A stretch of 64,000 nt of DNA from Burkholderia sp. Ax-1724 (GTDB lineage Bacteria > Pseudomonadota > Gammaproteobacteria > Burkholderiales > Burkholderiaceae): positions 1 to 64,000 of the forward strand of contig NZ_VWWL01000026.1 of the NCBI RefSeq assembly GCF_011752995.1, in the 5' to 3' direction. This document shows positions 43,579 to 52,185 of the stretch, piece by piece. Made by a program: the position numbers and the translations under genes. Position 1 is the first letter of the stretch. Each line of letters begins with the position of its first letter. The notes under the pieces are model-generated. The model worked only from the letters and a program-made list of their open reading frames with translations. It did no database searches and was not told where the DNA came from.

Positions 43579-43992
43579 TTACTGGGCAGGTGGGCTCTGC
43601 TCGAAGCGGGCCGCACCCGTGAGCGGCGTGAACCAAGGCGCCGCATGGTCGGTATAAATCTCGACCTGTGGCCGAGCCGTTTCCATATGTTCGAGCGTGC
43701 CGGCTTTTACGATGGCGATGCCGGGCAGGTTCTCCGCTTTCGTCATGATCGGAGAACCGCACGTCGGGCAGAAATGACGGTGGAGCGACAAGCCGCTATC
43801 GCCGCGATCGACGAAGAAGCGAGTCTCGCCGTGCAGTTCGAAGTCGCTCTCCTGCATCAGCAGGTTGACCGAAAACGCACTGCCGCTCTGCTTCTGGCAG
43901 TGCGTGCAATGGCATATCACGGTTGTTTGCGGCTGGCCTTTGAGCGCGTAGCGTACGGCTCCACACAGGCAGCCACCTTGCTGGTCTTTCAC
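43579..43992 (-). CDS. GFA-family zinc protein (glutathione-dependent formaldehyde-activating-like)
   Basis: 137 residues from GTG 43992, chosen because AAGGAGG stands five bases upstream; a TTG at 44013 lies before the ribosome site. Three Cys pairs (GGCLCGAVRY, CHCTHCQK, HFCPTCGSP) match the zinc-binding pattern of the GFA/CENP-V fold. Family members bind glutathione adducts, but true formaldehyde activation is doubtful for most. Paired with a semialdehyde dehydrogenase and LacI control, it may assist handling of a reactive aldehyde. Confidence 0.85.
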   Translation of the reverse strand: MKDQQGGCLCGAVRYALKGQPQTTVICHCTHCQKQSGSAFSVNLLMQESDFELHGETRFFVDRGDSGLSLHRHFCPTCGSPIMTKAENLPGIAIVKAGTLEHMETARPQVEIYTDHAAPWFTPLTGAARFEQSPPAQ

Positions 43993-44018
43993 GATTTCCT
44001 CCTTATAGGCCAAATGAT

Positions 44019-44032
44019 CGAAAACGATTTCG
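44019..44032. promoter_or_regulatory. LacI-family operator upstream of the GFA operon
   Basis: CGAAAACGATTTCG, a near-palindrome with arms CGAAA/TTTCG. It is the exact inverse of the sequence at 45183-45196, ahead of the LacI gene. It matches the AAnCGnTT core typical of LacI-family sites and lies 27 bp before the GFA start. Confidence 0.75.
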
Positions 44033-44078
44033 TCAAAATACGGCCGAGATGACCCATATCAAGGGCGCTACGATGAGT

Positions 44079-45131
44079 TCAGGTTCTGGCGGCCGCTTTT
44101 CGAACCGGTTCCTGCTGCCCGCCGTGAGAGGACCGCAGTATCATCTCGGGCGACCAGACCTCCTGCAGGTCTTCGGCCGGACGTCCCGCCATGTGCGCGA
44201 GGAGCAGTTCGACCATCCTGCGTCCCGCGTCGAGAGCGGGAGCGGAAAACGTCGTCAGAGGCGGATTCAGATAGGGGCCGAGCGGATGGTTGTCGCAGCC
44301 GATCACCGCGACGTCGGTGCCCGCACGTTTGCCGACTTCGGCAATCGCCTGCATGGCGCCGGCCGCGATCAGATCGTGGCCGCACATGATCGCCGTCGGC
44401 GGATGCTTCATGGCGAGAAGCTGCCGCGCTCCGTTCAGGCCGCCGCTCTCGCCGAAGTCGGCTTCGATCACCAGGCCGGCTTCGTAGGGCAGCCCCGCGG
44501 CGCTTAGCGCGGCCCGGTAGCCTTGCCGCAGATGGTGGCTCATCATCAGATAGCCTGGCGTATTCAATAGCCCGATGCGTCGATGGCCGAGGCCGATAAA
44601 GCGTGCGGTGCCGTTCCTGCCGGCCACGGTCCTGTCGATGTCGACATAGGGAAAGGGCGCGCCTGTCTCGCTTCTGCCCAGCGTCACGAACGGCACTTTC
44701 TGTTCCTCGAGGTAGCGTATGCGGGGATCGGTGCGCCGTGTCCGACCGAACATCACCGCATCGACGCGATGCTTTTCGACAAGACGGCGGAAGCTGTCAA
44801 TCTCCGTCTCCACGGTCCGCCCGGTGACGATGACGAGCTGGAACGGCGAATTCTCCAGGCCCTGATCGATGCCCGTCAGCAGATCGAGAAAGAGCGGATG
44901 CGCGAGGCCGCTTTGCTGAGGCGACAGGATAAAGCCGATGGTTTCGGACGTCTTGGTGCGTAGCCGCCTTCCGCTCGGGTCGGGGAGAAATCCGAGGTCT
45001 TGCGCCGTGGCCCGCACCCGGCGTTTGGTTGCGTCGCTCACGTCCGGGCGGTCGTTGAGAGCCTTGGAGACCGTGGACACCGACAGCCCCAGTTGCTGGG
45101 CCAGTCCGACGATGTTGATGCGCTGTGTCAT
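44079..45131 (-). CDS. LacI-family transcription repressor
   Basis: 350 residues. N-terminal helix-turn-helix INIVGLAQQLGLSVSTVSKA with the hinge helix GRRLRTKT. The core domain has FQLVIVTGR, VDAVMFGRT, GHRRIGLLNTPGY and AIMCGHDLIAAGAMQAIAEV, a periplasmic-binding-protein fold that would bind a sugar or related effector. Two matching operators flank it (44019-44032, 45183-45196). It therefore probably represses the GFA-dehydrogenase operon and itself. It is transcribed in the same direction as the operon it precedes. Confidence 0.88.
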   Translation of the reverse strand: MTQRINIVGLAQQLGLSVSTVSKALNDRPDVSDATKRRVRATAQDLGFLPDPSGRRLRTKTSETIGFILSPQQSGLAHPLFLDLLTGIDQGLENSPFQLVIVTGRTVETEIDSFRRLVEKHRVDAVMFGRTRRTDPRIRYLEEQKVPFVTLGRSETGAPFPYVDIDRTVAGRNGTARFIGLGHRRIGLLNTPGYLMMSHHLRQGYRAALSAAGLPYEAGLVIEADFGESGGLNGARQLLAMKHPPTAIMCGHDLIAAGAMQAIAEVGKRAGTDVAVIGCDNHPLGPYLNPPLTTFSAPALDAGRRMVELLLAHMAGRPAEDLQEVWSPEMILRSSHGGQQEPVRKAAART

Positions 45132-45182
45132 GGCTGCCTTACCGAATCCGTGATCTGACGTTCAAGATGATCGGATTATAAT

Positions 45183-45196
45183 CGAAATCGTTTTCG
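45183..45196. promoter_or_regulatory. LacI-family operator upstream of the LacI gene
   Basis: CGAAATCGTTTTCG, the exact inverse complement of the site at 44019-44032. It lies 52 bp before the LacI start, overlapping a likely promoter (TTATAAT at 45176-45182 region). Indicates autoregulation. Confidence 0.75.
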
Positions 45197-45582
45197 GACG
45201 TTTGTCGGTGGGGTCGTGGGGTGAGTTATGGTTGCCGCGGGCAGTTCATCGAGGGATAAGACACGCGGAAGAACCGGCATTAGCACGGCAATTTTGAGAT
45301 GTACCGTACGGCGGTCGTGCTAAAAGGGCCATTCCATAGACCCTTTCTGAAACTGCATGAGCGCACAAAAATTATCCGTCTATACGCCGAGCGATGGGGA
45401 ATGGCGGGAACAACCTAGAGACATCGCGTATGTGAAGACCCCCGCGAAGGGGGATCGCAATGGCCCGTCCACAATAGCGATTTCCGGCGTTGGCAGGACG
45501 CACGCAACGCGGGCGGCGATAGGGTTCTATTCTCCGATTACCGGGTTGTGAAAATCAATCCGATCAAGTTCGGGGTGCCGAA
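45197..45582. other. Intergenic region without a convincing gene
   Basis: About 390 bases. A 64-codon frame (45357-45551) has an ATG but no ribosome site and no recognisable motif. I see no RNA gene. It contains the back side of the LacI promoter. Confidence 0.45.
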
Positions 45583-45792
45583 ATGAGGATACTTTCGCGA
45601 GTGCGTCGCATCGGTGTCGCTGTCGTCGTGGTAATCGTCGGGTTCAATATCGTCCAATACATTGTCGACGCGCACGCAGGTACAACAGCATCCGAATGTA
45701 ACAGCGTGATTTCACAAAGTGGCTTATATCGCGCCGAATCGTGCGTCACTGGCGGGAACGGGGACAATCGACATCCCGCCCAACTGGCGTGA
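45583..45792 (+). CDS. Possible small membrane-anchored protein
   Basis: 69 residues from ATG 45583 (weak GGGGTG site). A basic N-terminus and one strong hydrophobic segment (IGVAVVVVIVGFNIVQYIV) look like a signal anchor, followed by a short polar tail with two cysteines. The C-terminus overlaps nothing. I do not recognise it. The membrane segment is the only real support. Confidence 0.35.
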   Translation: MRILSRVRRIGVAVVVVIVGFNIVQYIVDAHAGTTASECNSVISQSGLYRAESCVTGGNGDNRHPAQLA

Positions 45793-45863
45793 TCGGCTGC
45801 GCGCCATCCTGCCTTGACTTATACCTGTCCACGCCGTGCCAGCGCTTCAACATGCCTGACGCA

Positions 45864-47414
45864 CTAAGGCCGAGCCCCGAGCGCCTGATACAGCGCCGCA
45901 GTATCGGCATAACGCTGCGCGGCGATTTTCGTGCGATCGAGTCCGGTCTGCAATTCCTGCCGCTGCGTATCGAGCAGCGTCAATTGACTGATGCCACCCG
46001 CCGCATAGCGTTCGCCGGCGATGCCCGCGCTGCGTTGCGCGCTGCGATGCGCATCGTCGAGCGCCTGCAATGCGAGCGCGTCCTGATCGAGCGCGCGCAG
46101 CGCATCGGCAACCTGCTGCAGTCCTTGCAGGACGGTTTGCCTGTACACGGCAAGCGCCGCTTGCAAGGCCGCTTCCGAGGAACGCTTGCGCGCCAGCAAT
46201 TCGCCGCTATGAAAAAGCGGCTGCGTGAGACCCGCGCCGAAATTCCACACGTTGAAGCCCGTCAGCAGATCGGACACGCTCACACGTTCCGTCGCCGCGC
46301 TGCCCGATAACGTGATGCGTGGATACATATTGGCGGTCGCGACACCGACGTTCGCGCTGGCCTGATGCAGCAGTGCCTCGGACGCACGGATATCGGGCCG
46401 CTGCTGCGCGAGCGTCGAAGGCAACGTTAGCGGCAGATCGGTGGGCAGCACGAGCGTATCGAGATCGAGCGCGGCGAGGTCGTGCGTGGCTGCCAGTTCC
46501 GCTGGTGCGCGTCCCAGATAGATCGCGAGTTGATGGTCGGTCTGCGCGAGTTGCGTGCGCAAGGGCGGCAACGTCGCACGGGTCTGCTGCACGAGCGTGC
46601 GCTGGCTCAGCAGATCGACCTCGGAGATGCCGCCCGCGTGATAGCGGCGCTCGGCGATATCGAGTTGCTGCATTTGTACCGCGAGCAGCGCTTCGGTGAG
46701 CGCAATCTGCCGTGCGAGCGACGCGCGCCGGATCGCTGCCGTCACGACATTGCCCGCGACCGTCAAACGCGCGGCCTCGAGTTCGTATTGCTGATAGTCG
46801 ACCTGCGCGGCCACGGCTTCGAGCGCGCGTCGATTCGCGCCGAACAGATCGAGCGTGTACGACACCGTAACCTGCGCGCTGTACAGCGTGAACGGCGCAA
46901 ACGACCGGCCCTGCGTCAGTGCGCCGAAGCCGAGTGCCTCAGGATCGATTTTCTCGCGCGTGGCCGACAGGTTCGCATCGACTTGCGGCCACAGCGTGCC
47001 GCCTGCCTGCGCGCGATAGTCCTGCTGCGCTTCGTCGAGTTTCGCGCGGGCTTGCGCGAGTGTGGGGCTGTCGTCGAGCGCCTGCTGCACGAGGGCGTCG
47101 AGTGTCGGCGAACCGAAGGCGCGCCACCAGCCGTCGCCGGGCAGATCGGCCGGCACGAAGTGCTGCGCGCCGCCGCCGGGGCCGTCGGATGCAACCGTGC
47201 TTGCCGCAAGCGGTGCGGCGGTATAGCTCGATACGGCGGTGACGTCGGGGTGATGAAAATCCGGGCCAACCGTACACGCGCACAATGCCGCGCTCGCGGC
47301 GAACACGGCAAGCCGGCGTGCGTCGAAACGGCAAGCCGCGACCTTAACAATCACAGCACGAAAGGCGGTAGCGGCAGAAGCGATGAGAGCAGTGGCGGCG
47401 GAAGCGGAACACAT
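45864..47414 (-). CDS. Outer-membrane efflux lipoprotein (NodT/OprM family)
   Basis: 516 residues. A lipobox LCAC (Cys47) follows a hydrophobic segment. The long N-terminal region may start later than ATG 47414. The TolC-like repeats are clear: PDFHHPDV, GDGWWRAFGSPTLDALVQQA, then a second half with QQRPDIRASEALLHQASANV and YPRITLSGSA. It forms the outer-membrane channel of the tripartite exporter encoded upstream. It starts 12 bp after the permease stop. The operon is under TetR control. Confidence 0.9.
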   Translation of the reverse strand: MCSASAATALIASAATAFRAVIVKVAACRFDARRLAVFAASAALCACTVGPDFHHPDVTAVSSYTAAPLAASTVASDGPGGGAQHFVPADLPGDGWWRAFGSPTLDALVQQALDDSPTLAQARAKLDEAQQDYRAQAGGTLWPQVDANLSATREKIDPEALGFGALTQGRSFAPFTLYSAQVTVSYTLDLFGANRRALEAVAAQVDYQQYELEAARLTVAGNVVTAAIRRASLARQIALTEALLAVQMQQLDIAERRYHAGGISEVDLLSQRTLVQQTRATLPPLRTQLAQTDHQLAIYLGRAPAELAATHDLAALDLDTLVLPTDLPLTLPSTLAQQRPDIRASEALLHQASANVGVATANMYPRITLSGSAATERVSVSDLLTGFNVWNFGAGLTQPLFHSGELLARKRSSEAALQAALAVYRQTVLQGLQQVADALRALDQDALALQALDDAHRSAQRSAGIAGERYAAGGISQLTLLDTQRQELQTGLDRTKIAAQRYADTAALYQALGARP

Positions 47415-47426
47415 GGCGGGCCATCC

Positions 47427-48578
47427 TCAATCGAGCGTACGCCGGTAGAACTTCACGGCAATACCCATCACGACGCACAGAAAGATCAGCAGCGGCCATA
47501 CGTGCGGCCACATGTCGGCCCAGCCGACGCCCTTAAGCAGAATGCCGCGCACGAGCCGGTTGAAGTAGGTGAGCGGCAGCAGGTTGCCGATGATTTGCGC
47601 CCACTTCGGCATGCCCGCGAACGGGAACATGAAACCCGACAGCAGGATGTTGGGCAGGAAATAGAACATCGTCAGTTGCATGGCCTGCAACTGGTTTTGC
47701 GCGAGCGACGACAGCGTAATGCCGATCGTCAGATTGGCCGCGACGAACAGCAGTGCCGACAGATACAGCGCGATCAGACTGCCCTCGAACGGCACGCCGA
47801 ATACGAAGCGCGCCGCCGCGAGAATGATGCTCACCTGGATCAGCCCGATCGCCACGTAAGGTACGATCTTGCCCGTCATCACTTCGAGCGGCAGCACCGG
47901 CGTGGCGAGCAGATTTTCCATCGTACCGCGCTCGCGTTCGCGCGTGATCGCGAGGCCCGTCATCATGACCATCGTCATTGTCAGGATCACACCCATCAGG
48001 CCGGGCACGACGTTGTATTGCGTGACGCTTTCGGGGTTGTAGAGCCGGTGCAACTGCACGTCGAATGCGGCGGGGCCGACCGCGAGCGCCGACAACGGAC
48101 CCGTGAGGTCCTTCTGCAACACGGATTGCGCAATCGACGGCAGCGCACCGAGCGCGGTGCCGACTGCCGTCGGGTCCGTCGCGTCGGCCTCGACGAGCAG
48201 CGAGGGATGCGCACCCTTGGCGAGATCGCGCGTGAAGCCGACGGGGATGTTCAGCACGAACAGCACCTTGCCTTGCGCGAGCGCGCGGCGGCCAGACTCT
48301 TCATCGGGCAGCGTCGAGACGATGTCGAAGTAGTCGGAGTTGCGCATCGCCATGACGAAGCTGCGTGTGAACTCGCTGTGATCGGCGGCGATCACGGCGG
48401 TGGGCAGATGCTTCGGGTCGGTGTTGATCGCGAAGCCGAACAACGTCATCTGCATGATCGGCAGGCCGATGATCATCGCAAACGTGATGCGGTCGCGCTT
48501 CAGTTGCAGAAACTCCTTGCGCACGATGCTCCACCAGCGTGTCAGAGAAAAGCGTGGAAAGCGGCGGGCGGCGTTCAC
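47427..48578 (-). CDS. ABC-2 type export permease (YhhJ/YbhR-like)
   Basis: 383 residues from GTG 48578, which overlaps the ATPase stop by 4 nt. It starts RWWSIVRKEFLQLKRDRITF. A large periplasmic domain (about residues 50-175) follows the first membrane helix. Five more helices include GLMGVILTMTMVMMTGLAIT, RERERGTMENLLATPV and NILLSGFMFPFAGMPKWAQI. This is the ABC-2 drug/lipid exporter permease type. It works with the preceding ATPase as a homodimer or with a second permease not found here. Confidence 0.9.
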   Translation of the reverse strand: MNAARRFPRFSLTRWWSIVRKEFLQLKRDRITFAMIIGLPIMQMTLFGFAINTDPKHLPTAVIAADHSEFTRSFVMAMRNSDYFDIVSTLPDEESGRRALAQGKVLFVLNIPVGFTRDLAKGAHPSLLVEADATDPTAVGTALGALPSIAQSVLQKDLTGPLSALAVGPAAFDVQLHRLYNPESVTQYNVVPGLMGVILTMTMVMMTGLAITRERERGTMENLLATPVLPLEVMTGKIVPYVAIGLIQVSIILAAARFVFGVPFEGSLIALYLSALLFVAANLTIGITLSSLAQNQLQAMQLTMFYFLPNILLSGFMFPFAGMPKWAQIIGNLLPLTYFNRLVRGILLKGVGWADMWPHVWPLLIFLCVVMGIAVKFYRRTLD

Positions 48579-49552
48579 GATGCTTGACCCGTAGAAGGCG
48601 TTGCGTAGTTGTCGGTCGAGCGGTTCATCATGAAGATGAAGACGTCTTCCAGGCCCGTTGGCTGTCTTTCGATTCGCAGCGTCGTATTCGAGCGGGCCAA
48701 CTGTTCGAGCGTCGCATGCAGCTCGGGCGTATCTGGGCCGCTCACGTGCAGCGACGAACCGAACGCGACCGTCTGTTCGACGCCGGGCGAGCGGCGCAGT
48801 TGTTCGCCGAGTTCGACGAGATTCTGGCCGTACACGGCCCATGTCGCGAGCCCCTGCGAATCGATGACCTCTTGCGACGTGCCTCGCGCGAGCAGCTTGC
48901 CGTATGCGATGTAGGCGAGCTTATGGCAGCGCTCCGCTTCGTCCATATAGTGCGTGCTGACGAGCACCGAGATGCCGCTTGCGGCCAGGCGATGCAATTC
49001 TTCCCAGAAGTCGCGGCGCGCGCTCGGGTCGACGCCCGCGGTCGGCTCGTCGAGCAGCAGCAGTTCCGGCTCGTGCAGCATGCACGCGGCCAGCGCGAGG
49101 CGCTGCTTCCAGCCGCCCGACAGCGCACCGGCCAACTGTTTGGCGCGGCTCGCGAGGCCGAGCTGTTCGAGCGCGCGATCCACTGCGTCGCGGCGGTTCT
49201 TCATCTCGTACATACGCGCGACGAAGTCGAGATTTTCGCGGATCGTCAGATCGTCCCAGTAGGAGAAGCGCTGCGTCATATAGCCGGCGCGCCGCTTGAT
49301 CTGCGCGCTCTCGCGCACGATGTCGTAGCCGAGACAGGTGCCGCTGCCGGAGTCGGGCGTGAGCAGGCCGCACATCATGCGGATGCAGGTGGTTTTGCCG
49401 CTGCCGTTCGGACCGAGAAAGCCGAAAATCTCGCCGCGCTGCACGCGCAGCGAGACATCGTTGACGACGTGCTTCGCGCCGAAATGCTTGTTCAGCCCGT
49501 GCACGTCGATGGCATAGGCGGGGTCGGCCGTGTTGCCGGCGGTTGCGTTCAT
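48575..49552 (-). CDS. ABC exporter ATP-binding protein
   Basis: 325 residues from ATG 49552, which overlaps the stop of the membrane-fusion gene by 4 nt. A much longer upstream frame is not coding. Walker A FLGPNGSGKTT, Q-loop MTQRFSYWDDLTIRENLDF, signature LSGGWKQRLALAACMLHEPE, Walker B LLLLDEPTAGVDPSARRDFW and H-loop STHYMDEAERC are all intact. In many relatives two ATPase halves are fused; here only one is present. It drives export with the permease next to it. Confidence 0.92.
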   Translation of the reverse strand: MNATAGNTADPAYAIDVHGLNKHFGAKHVVNDVSLRVQRGEIFGFLGPNGSGKTTCIRMMCGLLTPDSGSGTCLGYDIVRESAQIKRRAGYMTQRFSYWDDLTIRENLDFVARMYEMKNRRDAVDRALEQLGLASRAKQLAGALSGGWKQRLALAACMLHEPELLLLDEPTAGVDPSARRDFWEELHRLAASGISVLVSTHYMDEAERCHKLAYIAYGKLLARGTSQEVIDSQGLATWAVYGQNLVELGEQLRRSPGVEQTVAFGSSLHVSGPDTPELHATLEQLARSNTTLRIERQPTGLEDVFIFMMNRSTDNYATPSTGQAS

Positions 49553-50514
49553 TGCAGCGTCACCGTGACGGGTTGGCCGGGCCGCAGTTTCGGCGCATCG
49601 GCGGTCTGGGGTTGGGCTTCGACCATGAACACGAGCTTCGAGCGGCTTTCGTTGCTGTAGATCACGGGCGGCGTGTATTCCGCCTGGTCCGAAATGAAGC
49701 TGAGCGTGGCCGGTATATCGGCCGCGCAGCCGTTGCAATGGATCGATACGCGGCGGCCCGGCGCGAGGGAACCGACTACAGCCTCGGGCACGAAAAAGCG
49801 CACCTTGACGTTTTCCGGCGGCAGCATGCGCACCACGGGACTGCCAGCCGGCACCCACTCGCCGCTGCGATACATCGTGTCGAAGACGAGGCCGCCGTGC
49901 GGCGCGTGGATGCTTTTCTGATCGAGCTTCCATTGGGCCTGGCCGAGTTGGGCCTGGGCCGCGTCGACTTGCGCCTGCTGCGCGCGAATCTGTTCGATCC
50001 GTCCCGGCAGACGCGCGACGGCGAGCTGGCTTTGCAACTCGCGTACGTGCGCGGCGCTCGACAGCGCGTTCGCGCGCGAGTCGTCGAGCTGGCTTTGCGC
50101 GATGCCGCCCGCGCGTAATTGCTGTTCGTCGCGATGGTACTGGGTCGCGGCGCGCGCGGCGTCCGCCTCGGCCTGCACGAGTTGGGCGCGCGTCACGTCG
50201 ACTTCGGACGGGCGCTTGCCGGTTCCAAGATCGGCAAGCTGGGCGCGTGCCGCGCGCAATTGTTCGTTGGCCTGTGCAACGGCCTCGGTTTCGTTTTGTG
50301 CTTCGAGCGCGAAGAGCGGCGTGTTCTCCGTGACGGTCTGTCCGCGCGAAACCGCGAGCTGGGTCAACTGTCCCGCCTGCGACGATGCAAGATAGAGGTA
50401 CTCGCCCTCGACATAACCTTGCCAGGTGTTCGCCGGTTGCCGCGAACAGCCTGCACACGCGATGCAGAGTGTCAGCACGACGGCAAGCGACGCTTTGAGC
50501 GCGGACGGAGTCAT
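49549..50514 (-). CDS. HlyD-family membrane-fusion protein (YbhG/EmrA-like lipoprotein)
   Basis: 321 residues from ATG 50514, overlapping the TetR stop by 4 nt. The N-terminus has a signal with ACAGC lipobox (Cys23). Then comes a lipoyl half, YVEGEYLYLASSQAGQLTQL, a long coiled coil rich in Ala/Gln (about 75-190), the second lipoyl half with IHAPHGGLVFDTMYRSGEWV, and a beta-barrel. It bridges the inner-membrane ABC permease and the outer-membrane channel. Confidence 0.9.
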   Translation of the reverse strand: MTPSALKASLAVVLTLCIACAGCSRQPANTWQGYVEGEYLYLASSQAGQLTQLAVSRGQTVTENTPLFALEAQNETEAVAQANEQLRAARAQLADLGTGKRPSEVDVTRAQLVQAEADAARAATQYHRDEQQLRAGGIAQSQLDDSRANALSSAAHVRELQSQLAVARLPGRIEQIRAQQAQVDAAQAQLGQAQWKLDQKSIHAPHGGLVFDTMYRSGEWVPAGSPVVRMLPPENVKVRFFVPEAVVGSLAPGRRVSIHCNGCAADIPATLSFISDQAEYTPPVIYSNESRSKLVFMVEAQPQTADAPKLRPGQPVTVTLQ

Positions 50515-51182
50515 GACGGCTTCCTTTTCGCGTGGGGCGCCGTGGGCGTCGATGCGGGCGTTGGGGTTGCGTTCATCCCGCACGTGAGCAGCGCGACGAC
50601 ATGGCGTTCGAGCGTTGCGCGATCGAACGAGGTGCTCGGGTTCAGGCGCTGCCAGATCTTCGCGGTTGCCTGCGGCAGCATCACAAGGGCAAGCACGGAA
50701 TTGAACAGCAGCGACGGTTCGAGTTGCGCGTTCAACTGGCCCGACGCGCAGCCGCGTGCGATGTTCTGACCAAACCCCGCGAGCTTCTGCAAGGGGATGT
50801 GGACAAACGCGCGCTCGCGCAGCAACCCGCCTTCATTGACGATTTCGCGCAGCCATAGCGAGGGCAACCACGGCATTTTTTCGGTGACGTCGAACATGCG
50901 CTTGACGATGCCTTGCGTCAGCGCAAGCGGATCGTCGTGCTCGGGGTCGACCGGTTCCCAGATCGCCGCGAAGGCGGCGACGAGCTTTTCCTCGAACAGT
51001 GCGTCGAGCAGCTTTTCGCGCGTCTGGAACCAGTAATGCACCATCGCGGACGTCACGCCGCTCGCCGCCGCGATTTGCGCCACCGTCGTGTTGGCGATGC
51101 CGCGCTCGGCAAACAGCCTGACTGCGACATCGAGCAGATGTTCGCGCGCGTCGAAGTCCTGCGGATGAGGACGGCGACCCAT
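50511..51182 (-). CDS. TetR-family repressor of the efflux operon
   Basis: 223 residues from ATG 51182 (MGRRPHPQDF...). A GTG at 51212 would add ten residues and cannot be excluded. Helix-turn-helix: FAERGIANTTVAQIAAASGV, TSAMVHYWFQTREKLLDALF. The C-terminal ligand domain is of the CecR (YbiH) type by overall look, as is the gene order TetR-HlyD-ATPase-permease. A TetR operator palindrome lies at 51216-51233. First gene of a five-gene operon with 4-nt overlaps. Confidence 0.87.
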   Translation of the reverse strand: MGRRPHPQDFDAREHLLDVAVRLFAERGIANTTVAQIAAASGVTSAMVHYWFQTREKLLDALFEEKLVAAFAAIWEPVDPEHDDPLALTQGIVKRMFDVTEKMPWLPSLWLREIVNEGGLLRERAFVHIPLQKLAGFGQNIARGCASGQLNAQLEPSLLFNSVLALVMLPQATAKIWQRLNPSTSFDRATLERHVVALLTCGMNATPTPASTPTAPHAKRKPS

Positions 51183-51215
51183 GCGGGAGCGGATAGGTTG
51201 GGGTAGGCTCACGTC

Positions 51216-51233
51216 ACTAATTGATGAATTAGT
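51216..51233. promoter_or_regulatory. TetR operator
   Basis: ACTAATT-GATG-AATTAGT: perfect 7-bp arms with a 4-bp centre, directly upstream of the TetR gene. The position over the promoter implies autorepression of the whole efflux operon. Confidence 0.75.
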
Positions 51234-51613
51234 TAGTTTTAAGTCATTGATAGTAGGTCGCTTTCGCGGATGTTGAAGGAGGGAAAACCCTAGCGCGTGG
51301 GCCGCGTGGTGGCGAGGGCCTGTGTGCCGGGACCACGGTTTGTGGGCAGGACGCGTTGCCGCTTACCTGCTGCATGGCATGCCGCGATTACGTCGCATGT
51401 AATTGGCGCGTGCGGAAGCGGCCTCTACACGTCGGCTATCGCACGATCAATCCGGTGGTGCGCACCGTCAAGGAGATGCCATGTTTCGGCGTGCCATGTG
51501 ACTGGAAGGTGCATCGCGGTTCGACCGTCACGCCCTCGATGCCGGTCATCCCGCTCGGCTTCGTTCGCGCAGGGGAAGTGTTGCGCTATTTCTCGATGGT
51601 TTCGACCGTAGGC
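51234..51613. other. Intergenic region without a recognisable gene
   Basis: About 380 bases between the efflux promoter and a CHASE2 remnant. Open frames on both strands lack motifs. Part of it (51545-51613) continues the minus-strand frame of the remnant but no longer resembles CHASE2. Confidence 0.45.
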
Positions 51614-51821
51614 AGGCCGCAAAATATTGGGTCGGCGCCGCGCGCAGAGAAGCCGCGAGAATCGTGTCGTGGCTGGGCAGGGCGCGCAACGCGGTGGCGA
51701 GAGTCGCGTCGGGCGCCGACAGATTGTCGGCCACTTTGTCCGGTGAGGTCTGATCGGACTCGGGCATGTAGATGTCGAGGCCGATCGCGAGCGTCTCTTC
51801 ATCGATCTCGACGATGGTCAC
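51614..51821 (-). pseudogene. CHASE2-domain remnant with internal deletion
   Basis: The minus-strand frame reads VTIVEIDEETLA followed at once by IGLDIYMPESDQTSPDKV and TLATALRALPSHDTILAASL. In CHASE2 sensors (adenylate cyclases, histidine kinases) these two pieces are separated by about 30 residues, so an in-frame deletion has occurred. No signal peptide, membrane segment, cyclase or kinase domain is attached. It is probably the relic of a receptor gene cut by insertion of the neighbouring effector-like gene. Confidence 0.55.
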
Positions 51822-51948
51822 CGGCGGAGCGACGGGATGCGCAGGTGGTGCCGCTTGCCCACTGAAGCTTGATTTGCGGTTGCAAGGCACTTTGATGTTT
51901 TTCTGTGATTACGAGCCTCACTGAACGCGTCATCTATCTCCGTGGATA

Positions 51949-52010
51949 TTCGCGTTTCGCACACAAATTTCGCTACTCTTTTTTTCTTGACCCTGCAAAG
52001 AAGATAGTGT
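51949..52010 (+). promoter_or_regulatory. PIP box / hrpII-type promoter
   Basis: TTCGC (51949-51953), exactly 15 bases, TTCGC (51969-51973): a perfect plant-inducible-promoter box, as bound by HrpX in Xanthomonas and HrpB in Ralstonia. TAGTGT (52005-52010) begins 31 bases after the box and fits the YANNRT -10 element at the spacing known for active sites. It faces the effector candidate starting at 52186. Confidence 0.8.
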
Positions 52011-52185
52011 TTGTATGTTTTCTCGAAATCGCGGCCCTTCATGATCATCGAGGCGTTGCGCAGGGTTTTCTTCGTATCGCACGCGTTGACTTCGCGATTC
52101 AATTGTCGCTGACAAACGGCCACACATTAATTTCGATGACGTTTATGTCAAAGATTTCCACCGTCTCTTCTCAAAGGTGAAATAC

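Noticed and set aside
46482..48587. 701-codon plus-strand open frame
   Set aside because: Antisense to the efflux lipoprotein and ABC permease; composition rich in Arg, Gln and His and no family motif.
49553..50458. Extended N-terminus of the ABC ATPase (300 residues)
   Set aside because: It overlaps the whole HlyD-family gene in another frame; ATG 49552 with a 4-nt overlap is the natural start.
51356..51865. 169-codon plus-strand open frame
   Set aside because: No motif, high Arg content in the second half, and opposite the CHASE2 remnant.
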